Assembly (NCBI RefSeq): GCF_000350485.1
Contig: NZ_AORV01000026.1
Location: forward strand, 248,001-312,000
Direction: 5' to 3'
Origin: Ruminiclostridium cellobioparum subsp. termitidis CT1112
GTDB lineage: Bacteria; Bacillota; Clostridia; Acetivibrionales; DSM-1351
DNA: 64,000 nt
Part shown: positions 17,813 through 26,528 of the stretch, piece by piece
Numbering within the stretch: the stretch's first letter is position 1
How the letters are laid out: each line of letters opens with the position of its first letter
Notes under the pieces: generated by a model
What the model saw: only the letters and a program-made list of their open reading frames with translations
Told to the model about the DNA's origin: nothing
Database searches by the model: none
Made by a program: the position numbers and the translations under genes

Positions 17813-18277
17813 TTACTTCTTGTAACTCTCGAGAAGCTCAATTACACATTTTAGCTCCGGAGCATCAAAATAATTGTATTCGCCGCTGCCATCACCATAA
17901 ACACCTCTTTGAACCAGCTTTAAACCGGCAGCTTCAGCATTAACAACAGCAGTTTTTGAATCCTTAACCTGAAATGCAACGTGGTGAATGCCCTCGCCCT
18001 TCTCCTCAAGATAGTTTCTCCAAGTTGAAGGTTCTTCGTTAGGCTGAATCAGTTCAAGCTGCAGTCCCGGGCCAACGTCAAAGAAAGCCATCCAACAATA
18101 TGCATTTGGAGCGGGTTCACCTTTAAACTTTGTTCCTGTAACCGCATAATCACCAATAGGTTGCGTCTCAGGTACGTCAACACCTAAAAACTCAGCCCAC
18201 TTTTTCTTTGTTGCCTCCACATCTTTAACGATAAATCCCACCTGTGCTACTAAATTTGTTCCAATTACTCCTGACAT
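17813..18277 (-). CDS. VOC (glyoxalase/methylmalonyl-CoA epimerase-like) protein
   Basis: A 154-residue VOC protein with clear methylmalonyl-CoA-epimerase/glyoxalase style motifs: LVAQVGFIVKDVEATKKKWA, LELIQPNEEPSTWRNYL and EGIHHVAFQVKD, where the His and Glu are candidate metal ligands. AAAGGAGACAG precedes the ATG. It is a paralogue of the last gene of the operon but keeps more metal-ligand-like residues. Two different VOC proteins in one operon may form a heterodimer or catalyse two successive isomerisations; this is inference. Confidence 0.82.
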   Translation of the reverse strand: MSGVIGTNLVAQVGFIVKDVEATKKKWAEFLGVDVPETQPIGDYAVTGTKFKGEPAPNAYCWMAFFDVGPGLQLELIQPNEEPSTWRNYLEEKGEGIHHVAFQVKDSKTAVVNAEAAGLKLVQRGVYGDGSGEYNYFDAPELKCVIELLESYKK

Positions 18278-18313
18278 TTTCTGTCTCCTTTCATGACTTT
18301 ACTCAGTCAAATA

Positions 18314-19465
18314 TTAAACTTTATCCATATATCCACCTGGTTTTAAAGGCTCCGGCCTCTCACAGGTAGTTATCATTTTGTAAAACTCGCCATTTTCAGA
18401 TGAAAGCATCATTCCCTCTATGGCTTCGGTAATGTGCATTATTAAACTGCCATTTGCTCTATTATTCGAGTTCGTTTCTATAGCTTTCGCAAGATCAAGC
18501 ACGCCTAAGCCCCTTGAATAATCTTTAACTCTGGGAAAAAGCTCTGGAAGCTCATAGAACCTATCTTTTCGCGCCATAGCTTCATCTGTTTTTTGATAAA
18601 CTGTGTCGGTATATTGTTCTTTCCTATACACTCTGGGAGTGCCGCCGCCAAAGTTCGGATCCGGATAGGTGAGCGTGCCGCCATCTCCATAAATTTCAAA
18701 CATCGGAAGGTTCGACCTGTAAATATCAAAACTTACGTTAAAATTCACAACTACGCCGCTTTTTAATTTCAATATGGAAGAGTAATGAGTGGGGATTTCT
18801 ACTTCAATATCAGTTCCGGCCTCCCGTCCCACATATATATGTCTGGTATCGCTGCCCTTTGCATCAAGAGCCGCAATGCTCTCTATCGGTCCTAACAGGG
18901 ATACAATTGCAGAGAGATAATACGGTCCCATATCAAATAAAGGGCCGCTGTACTTCGTATAAAAAGGTGCAGGGTTGGGGTGCCAGGTTTCAACCCCGAA
19001 AGTGGTCATATTCGCCGTGACAAAGAAAGGCTTTCCTATAAGATTGGCATCAAGATAATATCTCATGCTCTGAAGCCCTGACGCTAAAAAGGTGTCCGGT
19101 GCACAACCAACTTTAACACCCTTTGCAGCTGCTAAATCCAATACTTCCTTTGCAGCTTTTAAATTGGGTGCAAACGGTTTCTCGCTAAAAAGATGTTTAC
19201 CGGCTGTTATTATCCGTTTGCCCAACTCAACATGAAACTGTGGTGGTGTGAGATTTATTACAATCTCAACTTCATCATCATTTAACAATTCTTCAGTCGT
19301 GTATGCCTTTCTTATACCAAACTCCGATGCCAGTTTTTGCGAAAGCTCTACATCTATATCTGCACAAGCGATTACTTCAAGATTTTTGTAAAATGCTTTT
19401 ATATCGGCAAGATATGTCCTGCTTATAACTCCCGATCCAAGTATACCCACTTTAAATACTCGCAA
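18314..19465 (-). CDS. Gfo/Idh/MocA-family oxidoreductase, first gene of the sugar operon
   Basis: A 383-residue NAD(P)-dependent oxidoreductase with a Rossmann N-terminus (KVGILGSGVISRTYLADI), the EKPFAPNLKAA signature (catalytic Lys context) and the C-terminal beta-sheet domain (GPLFDMGPYYLSAIVSLLG). The start is TTG at 19465, supported by AAAGGGG about seven bases upstream. It leads the operon and faces the divergent AraC gene across a 311-base spacer. Likely role: oxidation of a sugar or glycoside, often at C3, as the first catabolic step. Confidence 0.9.
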   Translation of the reverse strand: MRVFKVGILGSGVISRTYLADIKAFYKNLEVIACADIDVELSQKLASEFGIRKAYTTEELLNDDEVEIVINLTPPQFHVELGKRIITAGKHLFSEKPFAPNLKAAKEVLDLAAAKGVKVGCAPDTFLASGLQSMRYYLDANLIGKPFFVTANMTTFGVETWHPNPAPFYTKYSGPLFDMGPYYLSAIVSLLGPIESIAALDAKGSDTRHIYVGREAGTDIEVEIPTHYSSILKLKSGVVVNFNVSFDIYRSNLPMFEIYGDGGTLTYPDPNFGGGTPRVYRKEQYTDTVYQKTDEAMARKDRFYELPELFPRVKDYSRGLGVLDLAKAIETNSNNRANGSLIMHITEAIEGMMLSSENGEFYKMITTCERPEPLKPGGYMDKV

Positions 19466-19658
19466 AATATTACCCCTTTCCTGTTAAAGTTATATATATG
19501 CAAACCATTTCTACGTGTCTTGCTATTAATATATTATCAATTTTACATCCTGCTTACTCTTTAAAAATTCTGTAGTACCTGTGCATATATTGTTATAATT
19601 ATTTTCGTTGTATATATTGTACCTATAAAAAAACATTGATATTGAAGCCCTTTGTCAA

Positions 19659-19740
19659 CTTTGTATGCATATCCTTCTTTTAGACATATCAAATATTGCT
19701 ATTTGATATCATAACTGATAGACTAATTATGTATACAAAG
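19659..19740. promoter_or_regulatory. Nested inverted repeats between the sugar operon and araC
   Basis: In the divergent spacer (19466-19776), CTTTGTATGCATA (19659-19671) is mirrored by TATGTATACAAAG (19728-19740), 12 of 13 matching. A perfect 10-bp inverted repeat with a 4-nt gap (ATATCAAATA/TATTTGATAT, 19686-19709) sits between them. The position suits an AraC-type operator or looping site controlling both directions. The rest of the spacer is AT-rich; promoters are not assigned. Confidence 0.45.
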
Positions 19741-19776
19741 CTTCACCTATATAACCAATAAAGGAGATTTTTGCTT

Positions 19777-20637
19777 ATGCATACGAAAAATTATTTCGAG
19801 AAATTGAATTTTACCAGTGGGAAGAAAATTAATGTGTCAAAAAAAATCGATATAAATTTTTCTAATACGATGCATTGGCATCCTTTTATCGAAATACTTT
19901 TAAGCCTTTATGATAATAATGAAGTAACGATTAATTTCACCGAACATGTTCTTAAAACTAATGACCTGGTCATAATTTACCCTGGTGACTTGCATTCGCT
20001 TGATCATGTAGCTGAAAATGCTTTTATACTCGTTCAGTTCCCTCTTGACTTACTGATGATTATGAGTGAGTTTAATAGCAATTTTTCTGTGTTTAGCCAG
20101 TATCAGTGCATTAAATATGACCCATCGAATATTGATGCCGACAGAATGATTTTTTTAATAAAAAGATTGCCCGAACTTTATTTTTCCGACACGCTTTTTA
20201 ATGAAGTTCGTATATATTCCCTTCTCCTGGAGTTTTTTGTAAAACTCGGACAATACTGCGTCAATGCCAAGAAAGAAGAATTCTCTGATGATGCAAAAAC
20301 AGATTATAAGTCTACCAAGCTAATTACAGAAGCTTGCCTTTATATATCACAAAACTGTACTAAACCTCTTACACTCGACGATGTTTCTCATCACATAGGG
20401 GTCAGCAAGTCCCATTTCTCACATTTATTCAAAAAATATACCGATATGACCTTTATAGATTTTCTCACTACTGAGCGTATCAAGAGAACAGAATTTTTGA
20501 TTTCGAACCCAAAAGCACACATAATTGATATTGCATTTGACTCAGGATTTTCAAGCCTGTCTTCATTTAACCGTGCTTTTAAAAAAATAAAAGGGATTTC
20601 TCCCAGCGAATTTAGGGAAAGGATGACTAATAAGTAA
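19777..20637 (+). CDS. AraC-family transcriptional regulator
   Basis: About 286 residues: an N-terminal cupin-like sensing domain (MHWHPFIEILLSL; IIYPGDLHSLDHV) and a C-terminal double helix-turn-helix (LTLDDVSHHIGVSKSHFSHL and the closing SGFSSLSSFNRAFKKIKG). I choose ATG 19777, ten bases after AAGGAG, over a TTG six bases earlier. Divergent orientation makes it the probable activator of the sugar operon, responding to the imported sugar. It converges on the NRPS/PKS operon, from which a terminator separates it. Confidence 0.9.
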   Translation: MHTKNYFEKLNFTSGKKINVSKKIDINFSNTMHWHPFIEILLSLYDNNEVTINFTEHVLKTNDLVIIYPGDLHSLDHVAENAFILVQFPLDLLMIMSEFNSNFSVFSQYQCIKYDPSNIDADRMIFLIKRLPELYFSDTLFNEVRIYSLLLEFFVKLGQYCVNAKKEEFSDDAKTDYKSTKLITEACLYISQNCTKPLTLDDVSHHIGVSKSHFSHLFKKYTDMTFIDFLTTERIKRTEFLISNPKAHIIDIAFDSGFSSLSSFNRAFKKIKGISPSEFRERMTNK

Positions 20638-20743
20638 GCGTAAAATAGCCCCCATCTAGATAATAGTTTTCCTGCCTCTAGTTGAATTTGTAAACCAAGT
20701 AGGATTTAGAACATAGTCCCACTTTTTGGATATAAGGTTAGAT

Positions 20744-20772
20744 ATTCTCTTCACCATTGAGAGAATTTTTTT
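20744..20772 (+). terminator. Terminator of araC
   Basis: A 7-bp stem ATTCTCT/AGAGAAT with a 9-nt loop is followed by a run of seven T on the plus strand. It lies eight bases before the end of the opposing NRPS gene. Confidence 0.6.
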
Positions 20773-20779
20773 CAAGTGC

Positions 20780-23700
20780 TTAAGTAAAGTTCAATTTTAA
20801 TTGTTTAACTACCTTTTGTAAAATTTCATATTCTGTTTTCTTAACTTCATTGATCTTATTAATAACACTATGAAGCATAGACTTCTGCTCTTGGGACAGC
20901 CTTTTGGCATCAAACTCCGCAAAGGATTGCGCAAGGTACTCGAGTCTGATATCATTCCATCTCTCTACAATTCCCATGTATTGTTTATGAAGTCCGGTAA
21001 TTTTTCCTGATAACTGATATTTTGAGATTACATATCCAAGCCTGTCATATAAACATTTTTTATGCTCGGACAATAAATGGAGTGCTCTATAATCAATTGT
21101 CAGCTTTCCCTCTAACAAACGATGTAAATTTCCAATAAGTACATCGTATGCCTTAAACCCGTATTCTACTTGTTCCGGCTGATACTCAAACGAATAAAGT
21201 CTCCTTAAGTCACTTCTTGAAAGGAGGTAATCCTCTAATTCATTTATAAACCTAGTTGTACTAAAAGGGAATTCTCCGTCAAAACTTTTGGGTCTGATCA
21301 GTTGTACAGCTGACCAGTCACACCATGGGGCATAACTTTTATAATGGATTTTCCCGTTCTCATAAGCATCAGTAAACTCGCTATAGTCAAAAGTGAGTCC
21401 CGTAAAAAGTCTTTCCTGGTTAAACCCGATGGCTTTTATTTGTTTCGTCGTATTGTCATATCCATAGATCAGTGAAGAATGCACAAAATGATTTTTTTGG
21501 TAGTCCCATTTGTTTGGAAGATAGAACTCATCTACATTCATCACCAGGTAATATCCCATATTAAGCTTCTCTATTATAAATTCAAGGATAGATTTTTCAT
21601 TTTTTAATAAATGATACCCCAAACAAACCACGTCTGCGATTTCAATAAAGCAATCTCTGGGTTCAAGGTAGTTGAGTTCCACATATCCATTGGAATCTGT
21701 AAATGAAAAAACCTGTATAAAGTTATTGAAGTACCATGGAAGATACTTATCGCAAGCAAGTATCGCACATAGAGGCAAGCTTCTATGAAGGTATGTTGTT
21801 ATATCCCTCTGCATTACCACCTTGAGTTCCTTTGATACAGGGTATTCTTCAATTCCTACGGTTAACGCCATATCTACCCCTTTGCAGTCCACTTGTACCT
21901 GATAGTCTTTCAGGTTGTATTTTTCCTGTACCGCTGCAAACTGGTCAAAGGTTTCCTGCTGTCCGCCGGTTTTCCATGTATCCATCATTTCTTTAATCGT
22001 TGTGTATCTAAATATATCCGATATAGACAGATTCATGCCGATCCCGGCTGCTCTGGCAACCACCTCCACCGCCTTGATGGAGTCCCCTCCCAGATTAAAG
22101 AAATTATCTTCAATACCCACTTTATTAAGTCCCAATACATCACACCATATTTCAGCCAGCGAATCTTCCTGTTCATTTCTGGGAGGGATGAATTCCGCTC
22201 CTGTATTAATAGATGAGGTATCCGGCTCAGGAAGTTTCTTTTTATCAATCTTTCCATTCGGTGTCAGAGGCATTTTATCGAGACGGATAAAGTATGATGG
22301 AACCATATAGCCTGGTAATTCCTTTAGAATATGTTCTTTTAATTTGGCTACTGTTAATTCCCTATCCGAAACCAAATAAGCACAAAGGTATTTACCCTTA
22401 TTTTTATCTGTCATATCCATGACAATGGCTTCACTGATATGCTCATACTTCATTAACCGGTTTTCTATCTCTCCCAGCTCTATTCGATAGCCACGAATCT
22501 TTACCTGATTGTCAACCCTGCCCAGAAAGTCAATGTTTCCGTCAGGAAGCCACCTTGCCAAATCCCCGGTTTTATAGATTCTATCCCCTTTTACAAATGG
22601 GTTGTCTATAAATTTTTCCGAGGTCAGGTCCTCCCTGTTTAAATATCCTCTTCCAACACCATCTCCTCCAACCCACAACTCTCCATATACGCCCACGGGC
22701 TGTAAATGATGATATCGATCAACAATATAGGCGGTAGAATTGCTGATGGGTTTTCCTATGGGGATGCTTTCCTCATATATTCTGTCAATTGGGAAGCATG
22801 TTGAAAAAGTTGTATTCTCTGTAGGCCCATACCCGTTAATAATTTTAAGATCAGGGCATTTCTCCATTACATGATTGATGTGTCTGGGTGAAAGTGTATC
22901 CCCCCCCACAAGAAGGAATTTAAGCCCTGCAAACATTTGGGGGCTTTTATCGGACAGCTGGTTAAACAGTGGGGATGTCAGCCATAATATTGTTATCTTA
23001 TTTTCTAAAAGGACGTTCTGAAGCTTTTTGGCATCCAAAATGACATGCTCTTCTGTCAGGTATAAGCTTAGCCCGTTTAAAAGTGCTCCCCAGATTTCAA
23101 AGGTACAGGCATCAAAAACAATGGCACCTGTTTGAAGAATTCGATCCTCCTGAGTAAATTGGATATAGTTGGTGTTTTTGACCAGCCTTACAACATTCCT
23201 ATGTTCGACCATCGTACCTTTTGGCTTGCCGGTAGAACCGGAAGTATACATAATATAAGCCAGGTGATTGGGGGCACCTGTACATCCAGCTTCAATGTCC
23301 TCTGCCTGGCATGGTGAATGTTTATCCAGGAATACTGTCTCCGGTACCTGGACGCCAAAAACAGGGTCAAGATCTGACGTAGTCAGCAGCACCCTTGCCC
23401 CGCTGTCCTGAAGCATATAACATTTTCTTTCGTCAGGGTAGCCCGGGTCAATAGGAAGGTATGCCCCTCCGGCCTTTAATATAGCCAGCATACCAACAAT
23501 AGACTCAATGGAGCGTTGTACCATAATAGCTACGATACTTTCAGAGCCTGCACCCCTTTCTTTCAATATTGAAGCCAGCCAATTTGCCCGTAAATTGAGT
23601 TCCTTATATGTCAGCTTTGTATGTCCAAATACAACGGCTATCTGATTAGGAGTTTTGTTTACCTGCTCTTCAAATAACTGGTGTATCGTTTTATTACGGG

Positions 23701-24508
23701 GATATTCGGTTATCGTATGATTAAAGGAACCTATAATCATATTTTTTTCTTTTTCAGTTAACAGGTCTATCTCATAAACTTTAACCTCATCCGTTTGTGT
23801 TACTATTTGTGCTACTTTAGTAAAATGGTCTCCCGCGGCTTCTACTAATTTTTTGTCAAAGACAGCTGCATTATAGCTAAACTGAATGCACATCTTATTT
23901 TCAAAAGCTATTTTGATTGAAAAATCATAATCATGCTGTTCTTGACCCCCACAATGCCTCATGCTATTTTGAAGCGCAGATTTTTCACCTTTTCCCTTTA
24001 TAGTTTGCTTACCAATGAACATAATATGGGTGGCAAGCTTCCGGTTCTCTACCAAACGTGATTGGATTTCGTTAATATCCATAGTTCCAGCCTGTCCCGC
24101 TTTTGATTTATGTGCTTCCAAACATGCCAGAAGCTGATTGAAACAGGTGTCTCCATCACATTTGACTCTTAATGGAACAACTGTGTCCTCTTCCTGATTT
24201 TTCTTCACTACCAATCCAAATAATACGTCGTTAGTATTATTGTATTTTTGGAGGATAATTCCCCAAATAGCTTCCGCTATTATATCCATGGATACATGAT
24301 GCCTTAGGGCCATTTCCTTCATGTTTTGGGTCAGCTTTTCATTCAGCTCAATGAAAACCTCTTCCTGTATATAAATATTACTTTTGTTAGCTTTGTTGAA
24401 TTTCGGAATGATCGTATCTTGTTCAAAGCCGCTAAGATATTCCTTCCAGTATGAAAAAAACTCTTCATTTTCCGGTCTGTTTGTTTTTTTGTTTACACAG
24501 GTTTCCAT
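20780..24508 (-). CDS. Terminal NRPS: half C - A(Val) - PCP - BtrH-like domain
   Basis: 1242 residues. Residues 1-255 match only the C-terminal half of a condensation domain; no HHxxxDG is present, so this part cannot condense by the usual mechanism. The A domain is at 280-770 (YTSGSTGKPKG near 429). Specificity residues read by eye give DAFWLGGTFK, close to the Val code DAFWIGGTFK. The PCP has Ser in FFNLGGDSIK (about 806). Residues 855-1242 are not a thioesterase; they align with the free-standing proteins at 24555 and 25569 (VDEFYLPN, then NHFVHSSLIYGYD), i.e. BtrH-like papain fold plus a helical tail. Candidate nucleophiles lie in LPLCAILAC. Last gene of the operon. Likely role: loading Val and passing it on, or releasing the product by acyl transfer. 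Confidence 0.88.
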   Translation of the reverse strand: METCVNKKTNRPENEEFFSYWKEYLSGFEQDTIIPKFNKANKSNIYIQEEVFIELNEKLTQNMKEMALRHHVSMDIIAEAIWGIILQKYNNTNDVLFGLVVKKNQEEDTVVPLRVKCDGDTCFNQLLACLEAHKSKAGQAGTMDINEIQSRLVENRKLATHIMFIGKQTIKGKGEKSALQNSMRHCGGQEQHDYDFSIKIAFENKMCIQFSYNAAVFDKKLVEAAGDHFTKVAQIVTQTDEVKVYEIDLLTEKEKNMIIGSFNHTITEYPRNKTIHQLFEEQVNKTPNQIAVVFGHTKLTYKELNLRANWLASILKERGAGSESIVAIMVQRSIESIVGMLAILKAGGAYLPIDPGYPDERKCYMLQDSGARVLLTTSDLDPVFGVQVPETVFLDKHSPCQAEDIEAGCTGAPNHLAYIMYTSGSTGKPKGTMVEHRNVVRLVKNTNYIQFTQEDRILQTGAIVFDACTFEIWGALLNGLSLYLTEEHVILDAKKLQNVLLENKITILWLTSPLFNQLSDKSPQMFAGLKFLLVGGDTLSPRHINHVMEKCPDLKIINGYGPTENTTFSTCFPIDRIYEESIPIGKPISNSTAYIVDRYHHLQPVGVYGELWVGGDGVGRGYLNREDLTSEKFIDNPFVKGDRIYKTGDLARWLPDGNIDFLGRVDNQVKIRGYRIELGEIENRLMKYEHISEAIVMDMTDKNKGKYLCAYLVSDRELTVAKLKEHILKELPGYMVPSYFIRLDKMPLTPNGKIDKKKLPEPDTSSINTGAEFIPPRNEQEDSLAEIWCDVLGLNKVGIEDNFFNLGGDSIKAVEVVARAAGIGMNLSISDIFRYTTIKEMMDTWKTGGQQETFDQFAAVQEKYNLKDYQVQVDCKGVDMALTVGIEEYPVSKELKVVMQRDITTYLHRSLPLCAILACDKYLPWYFNNFIQVFSFTDSNGYVELNYLEPRDCFIEIADVVCLGYHLLKNEKSILEFIIEKLNMGYYLVMNVDEFYLPNKWDYQKNHFVHSSLIYGYDNTTKQIKAIGFNQERLFTGLTFDYSEFTDAYENGKIHYKSYAPWCDWSAVQLIRPKSFDGEFPFSTTRFINELEDYLLSRSDLRRLYSFEYQPEQVEYGFKAYDVLIGNLHRLLEGKLTIDYRALHLLSEHKKCLYDRLGYVISKYQLSGKITGLHKQYMGIVERWNDIRLEYLAQSFAEFDAKRLSQEQKSMLHSVINKINEVKKTEYEILQKVVKQLKLNFT

Positions 24509-24554
24509 CGTTAACCCACCTTGTCTACCTACCTGATACGATAGGTATGTCTTT

Positions 24555-25529
24555 TTAATATCTGTTGAAATGATCCAGCATTTCTTTCGCTATACTTTCT
24601 TCAAATTCTGCAAGACGTCTTATGTCACTTACAATTTGAACTGTGAATTCTTCTGGGTTTTCACTGTCACAGGCACTGGCCAGTAACCTTCTTATTCTTC
24701 TCCATCCCCAGCCTGCTTTTTCTACTTGCTTTGAGAAATAAGACAGGTTATTTCCGGAAAAGCGCTTTTCAAGATAAAGAAGAACACTTGCAAAATGCAG
24801 TCTGCGGGCACCAATATCCGATATGCGCAAAATGATTGGAGAAACCCATATCATTGTTTCAAAACCTTCGATTTCTTTCTTAAGGTTAAACGAACTCTCC
24901 ATCTGGTCCGCAAAAGCTCGCATTCCTTTAATTCCGTTGATATCCCCCTCATCTCTGAGGATCGTCAATGCTGCATTTTTAAGAATTTCATGAAGGCTAA
25001 TACTTACCAGCTTTTTTGTATTGCGGACCAGGGTGATACACTTTGCATTTCCCTTAATAAAATTATCCATAGGTAGTGGATTGGCAAGACTGTTTACAAA
25101 CGGGTCCAGACAATAAACCGCTCCCTTTTCTTCATCAATCGCTATAGCCAGACTATAGTGTTCAAAATGATATTTGCCGAAAACATCTTTCCAGGGTGCA
25201 TAGAACGCATCAAGGCTCAGTATGACAGGCCTTCCTTCAGCTAATTCGTTTCTTAAAATATTCTTCTGCAAATCGGTATCCTCTTCCAAATGCACGGTAG
25301 GTATAATCCCATAGTATTTTCGGAGACATTCCCAAACCTTGTATTCTCCTCCCCCTATCCAGTTACCGAGGATTTCAGAGGGTTTATCTTCTGGCGGCAG
25401 ATAGGTAAAGCCCCAGCCTTCCGAAAACATCAAAACATATTCCTGCTGCCAGGTCTCCATCAACGATACCAGAACGTTTTCCAGGCAGTTATAATGCTCT
25501 TCACGAATAAACTTAAAATTATCAATCAT
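24555..25529 (-). CDS. BtrH-like papain-fold acyltransferase, copy 2
   Basis: 324 residues. The N-terminal half shows a plausible Cys-His-Asp triad in papain order: REEHYNCLENVL (Cys near 15), KYHFEHYSLAIAID and YCLDPFVNS. The strand LMFSEGWGFTYL resembles the BtrH_N domain of butirosin BtrH, which moves an acyl chain from an ACP to an amine. The C-terminal half is helical, like DUF4872 (GIKGMRAFADQM). No signal peptide, so cytoplasmic. Its sister is the next gene upstream, and the same fold ends two NRPSs of this operon. Likely job: amide formation from carrier-bound acyl groups. Family membership is by eye and should be checked with a profile search. Confidence 0.65.
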   Translation of the reverse strand: MIDNFKFIREEHYNCLENVLVSLMETWQQEYVLMFSEGWGFTYLPPEDKPSEILGNWIGGGEYKVWECLRKYYGIIPTVHLEEDTDLQKNILRNELAEGRPVILSLDAFYAPWKDVFGKYHFEHYSLAIAIDEEKGAVYCLDPFVNSLANPLPMDNFIKGNAKCITLVRNTKKLVSISLHEILKNAALTILRDEGDINGIKGMRAFADQMESSFNLKKEIEGFETMIWVSPIILRISDIGARRLHFASVLLYLEKRFSGNNLSYFSKQVEKAGWGWRRIRRLLASACDSENPEEFTVQIVSDIRRLAEFEESIAKEMLDHFNRY

Positions 25530-25568
25530 TGAACTAAAACTCCTTAAACAACAAATCGTACATTCTTT

Positions 25569-26525
25569 TCAACCAACTATCAATGAAAGTTCATGCGCCA
25601 ATTCTTTTTCCTCCATTGCCAATGTTCTTACTTCATTTGCAAATAGAAGTATTTTCTTTTTCTGTTCTTTGCTTTCGATAGATTTTACCAGTACTTCCCT
25701 GTTTTTTTTCCATCCTTCTCCAACCTTTTTCATATTGTGTGAAAGCTCCACCAGTCTCAAAACATTATTTCGTTCTCCCAGATATTCCATCAACCGTGCG
25801 AAATTCAACCTGCGGAAAAATACTTCTGCCAACTGCATGAAGATTGGTGAGTTATATTTTAATTCTTCAAAGCCTTCAATCTCTGCCTTCAAATCAATGG
25901 TGTGTTCCACCTCATCTGCAAATATTCTCATCGCATCAAAGGCCCCTGAATCCTGCGCTTTCGAAACAGCATTTTTTATTATCTCACGCCAGTCAAGCTC
26001 CGGTTCTTTTTCAGTAAGGGAAAAGGTAATGCATTTTGCCATGGATAATTTAAAATTTTTCACTGGAAACGGATTAATATTCTGATTCCAATAAGGATCC
26101 ACCACATGGATAATCTCCCGGTCTTCATCCATATCCACTACAATTAAAAAATGCTTCATATGTAACTTTCCATAGACATTCGTCCAGGGAACGTAATAAC
26201 CATCCAACCACAAAACCGTAGGTTTGCCATCAGCCAATTCTTTTTTCAATATCTCAATCTGCTGGTCCATTGTATGACTGAAATGACATTTGGACTTGAT
26301 TCCGTGATATTTTTCCAAACTAACCCAGGCATTATATTCTCCTGCTTCTACCCTATTACCAATAATTCTCTTTCTCGAAGAACCTGCTGAAGGAAAGAAA
26401 GCAAAATTCCAGGCATCTGCATAAATTAGCATATGTTCTCTTTCGAACCCTTTTGCTATACATGCAACAACATCCTCCAAACAGTTATATAACTCATCAT
26501 GATGTGGTTCAAACCCCTGTAACAT
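25569..26525 (-). CDS. BtrH-like papain-fold acyltransferase, copy 1
   Basis: 318 residues with the same plan as its neighbour: HHDELYNCLEDVVACIA (Cys near 15), LDGYYVPW, LHMKHFLIVVDMD (His) and HVVDPYWNQN (Asp), then a helical domain (DAMRIFADEVEHTIDLKAEI). It starts three bases after the PaaK-like gene, indicating tight coupling. The two copies have diverged clearly, so they probably act on different donors or acceptors, or as a heterodimer. BtrH acts with ACP BtrI and ligase BtrJ in butirosin; here a free ACP and adenylating enzymes lie just upstream, which supports the same logic. Confidence 0.65.
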   Translation of the reverse strand: MLQGFEPHHDELYNCLEDVVACIAKGFEREHMLIYADAWNFAFFPSAGSSRKRIIGNRVEAGEYNAWVSLEKYHGIKSKCHFSHTMDQQIEILKKELADGKPTVLWLDGYYVPWTNVYGKLHMKHFLIVVDMDEDREIIHVVDPYWNQNINPFPVKNFKLSMAKCITFSLTEKEPELDWREIIKNAVSKAQDSGAFDAMRIFADEVEHTIDLKAEIEGFEELKYNSPIFMQLAEVFFRRLNFARLMEYLGERNNVLRLVELSHNMKKVGEGWKKNREVLVKSIESKEQKKKILLFANEVRTLAMEEKELAHELSLIVG

Positions 26526-26528
26526 CTT

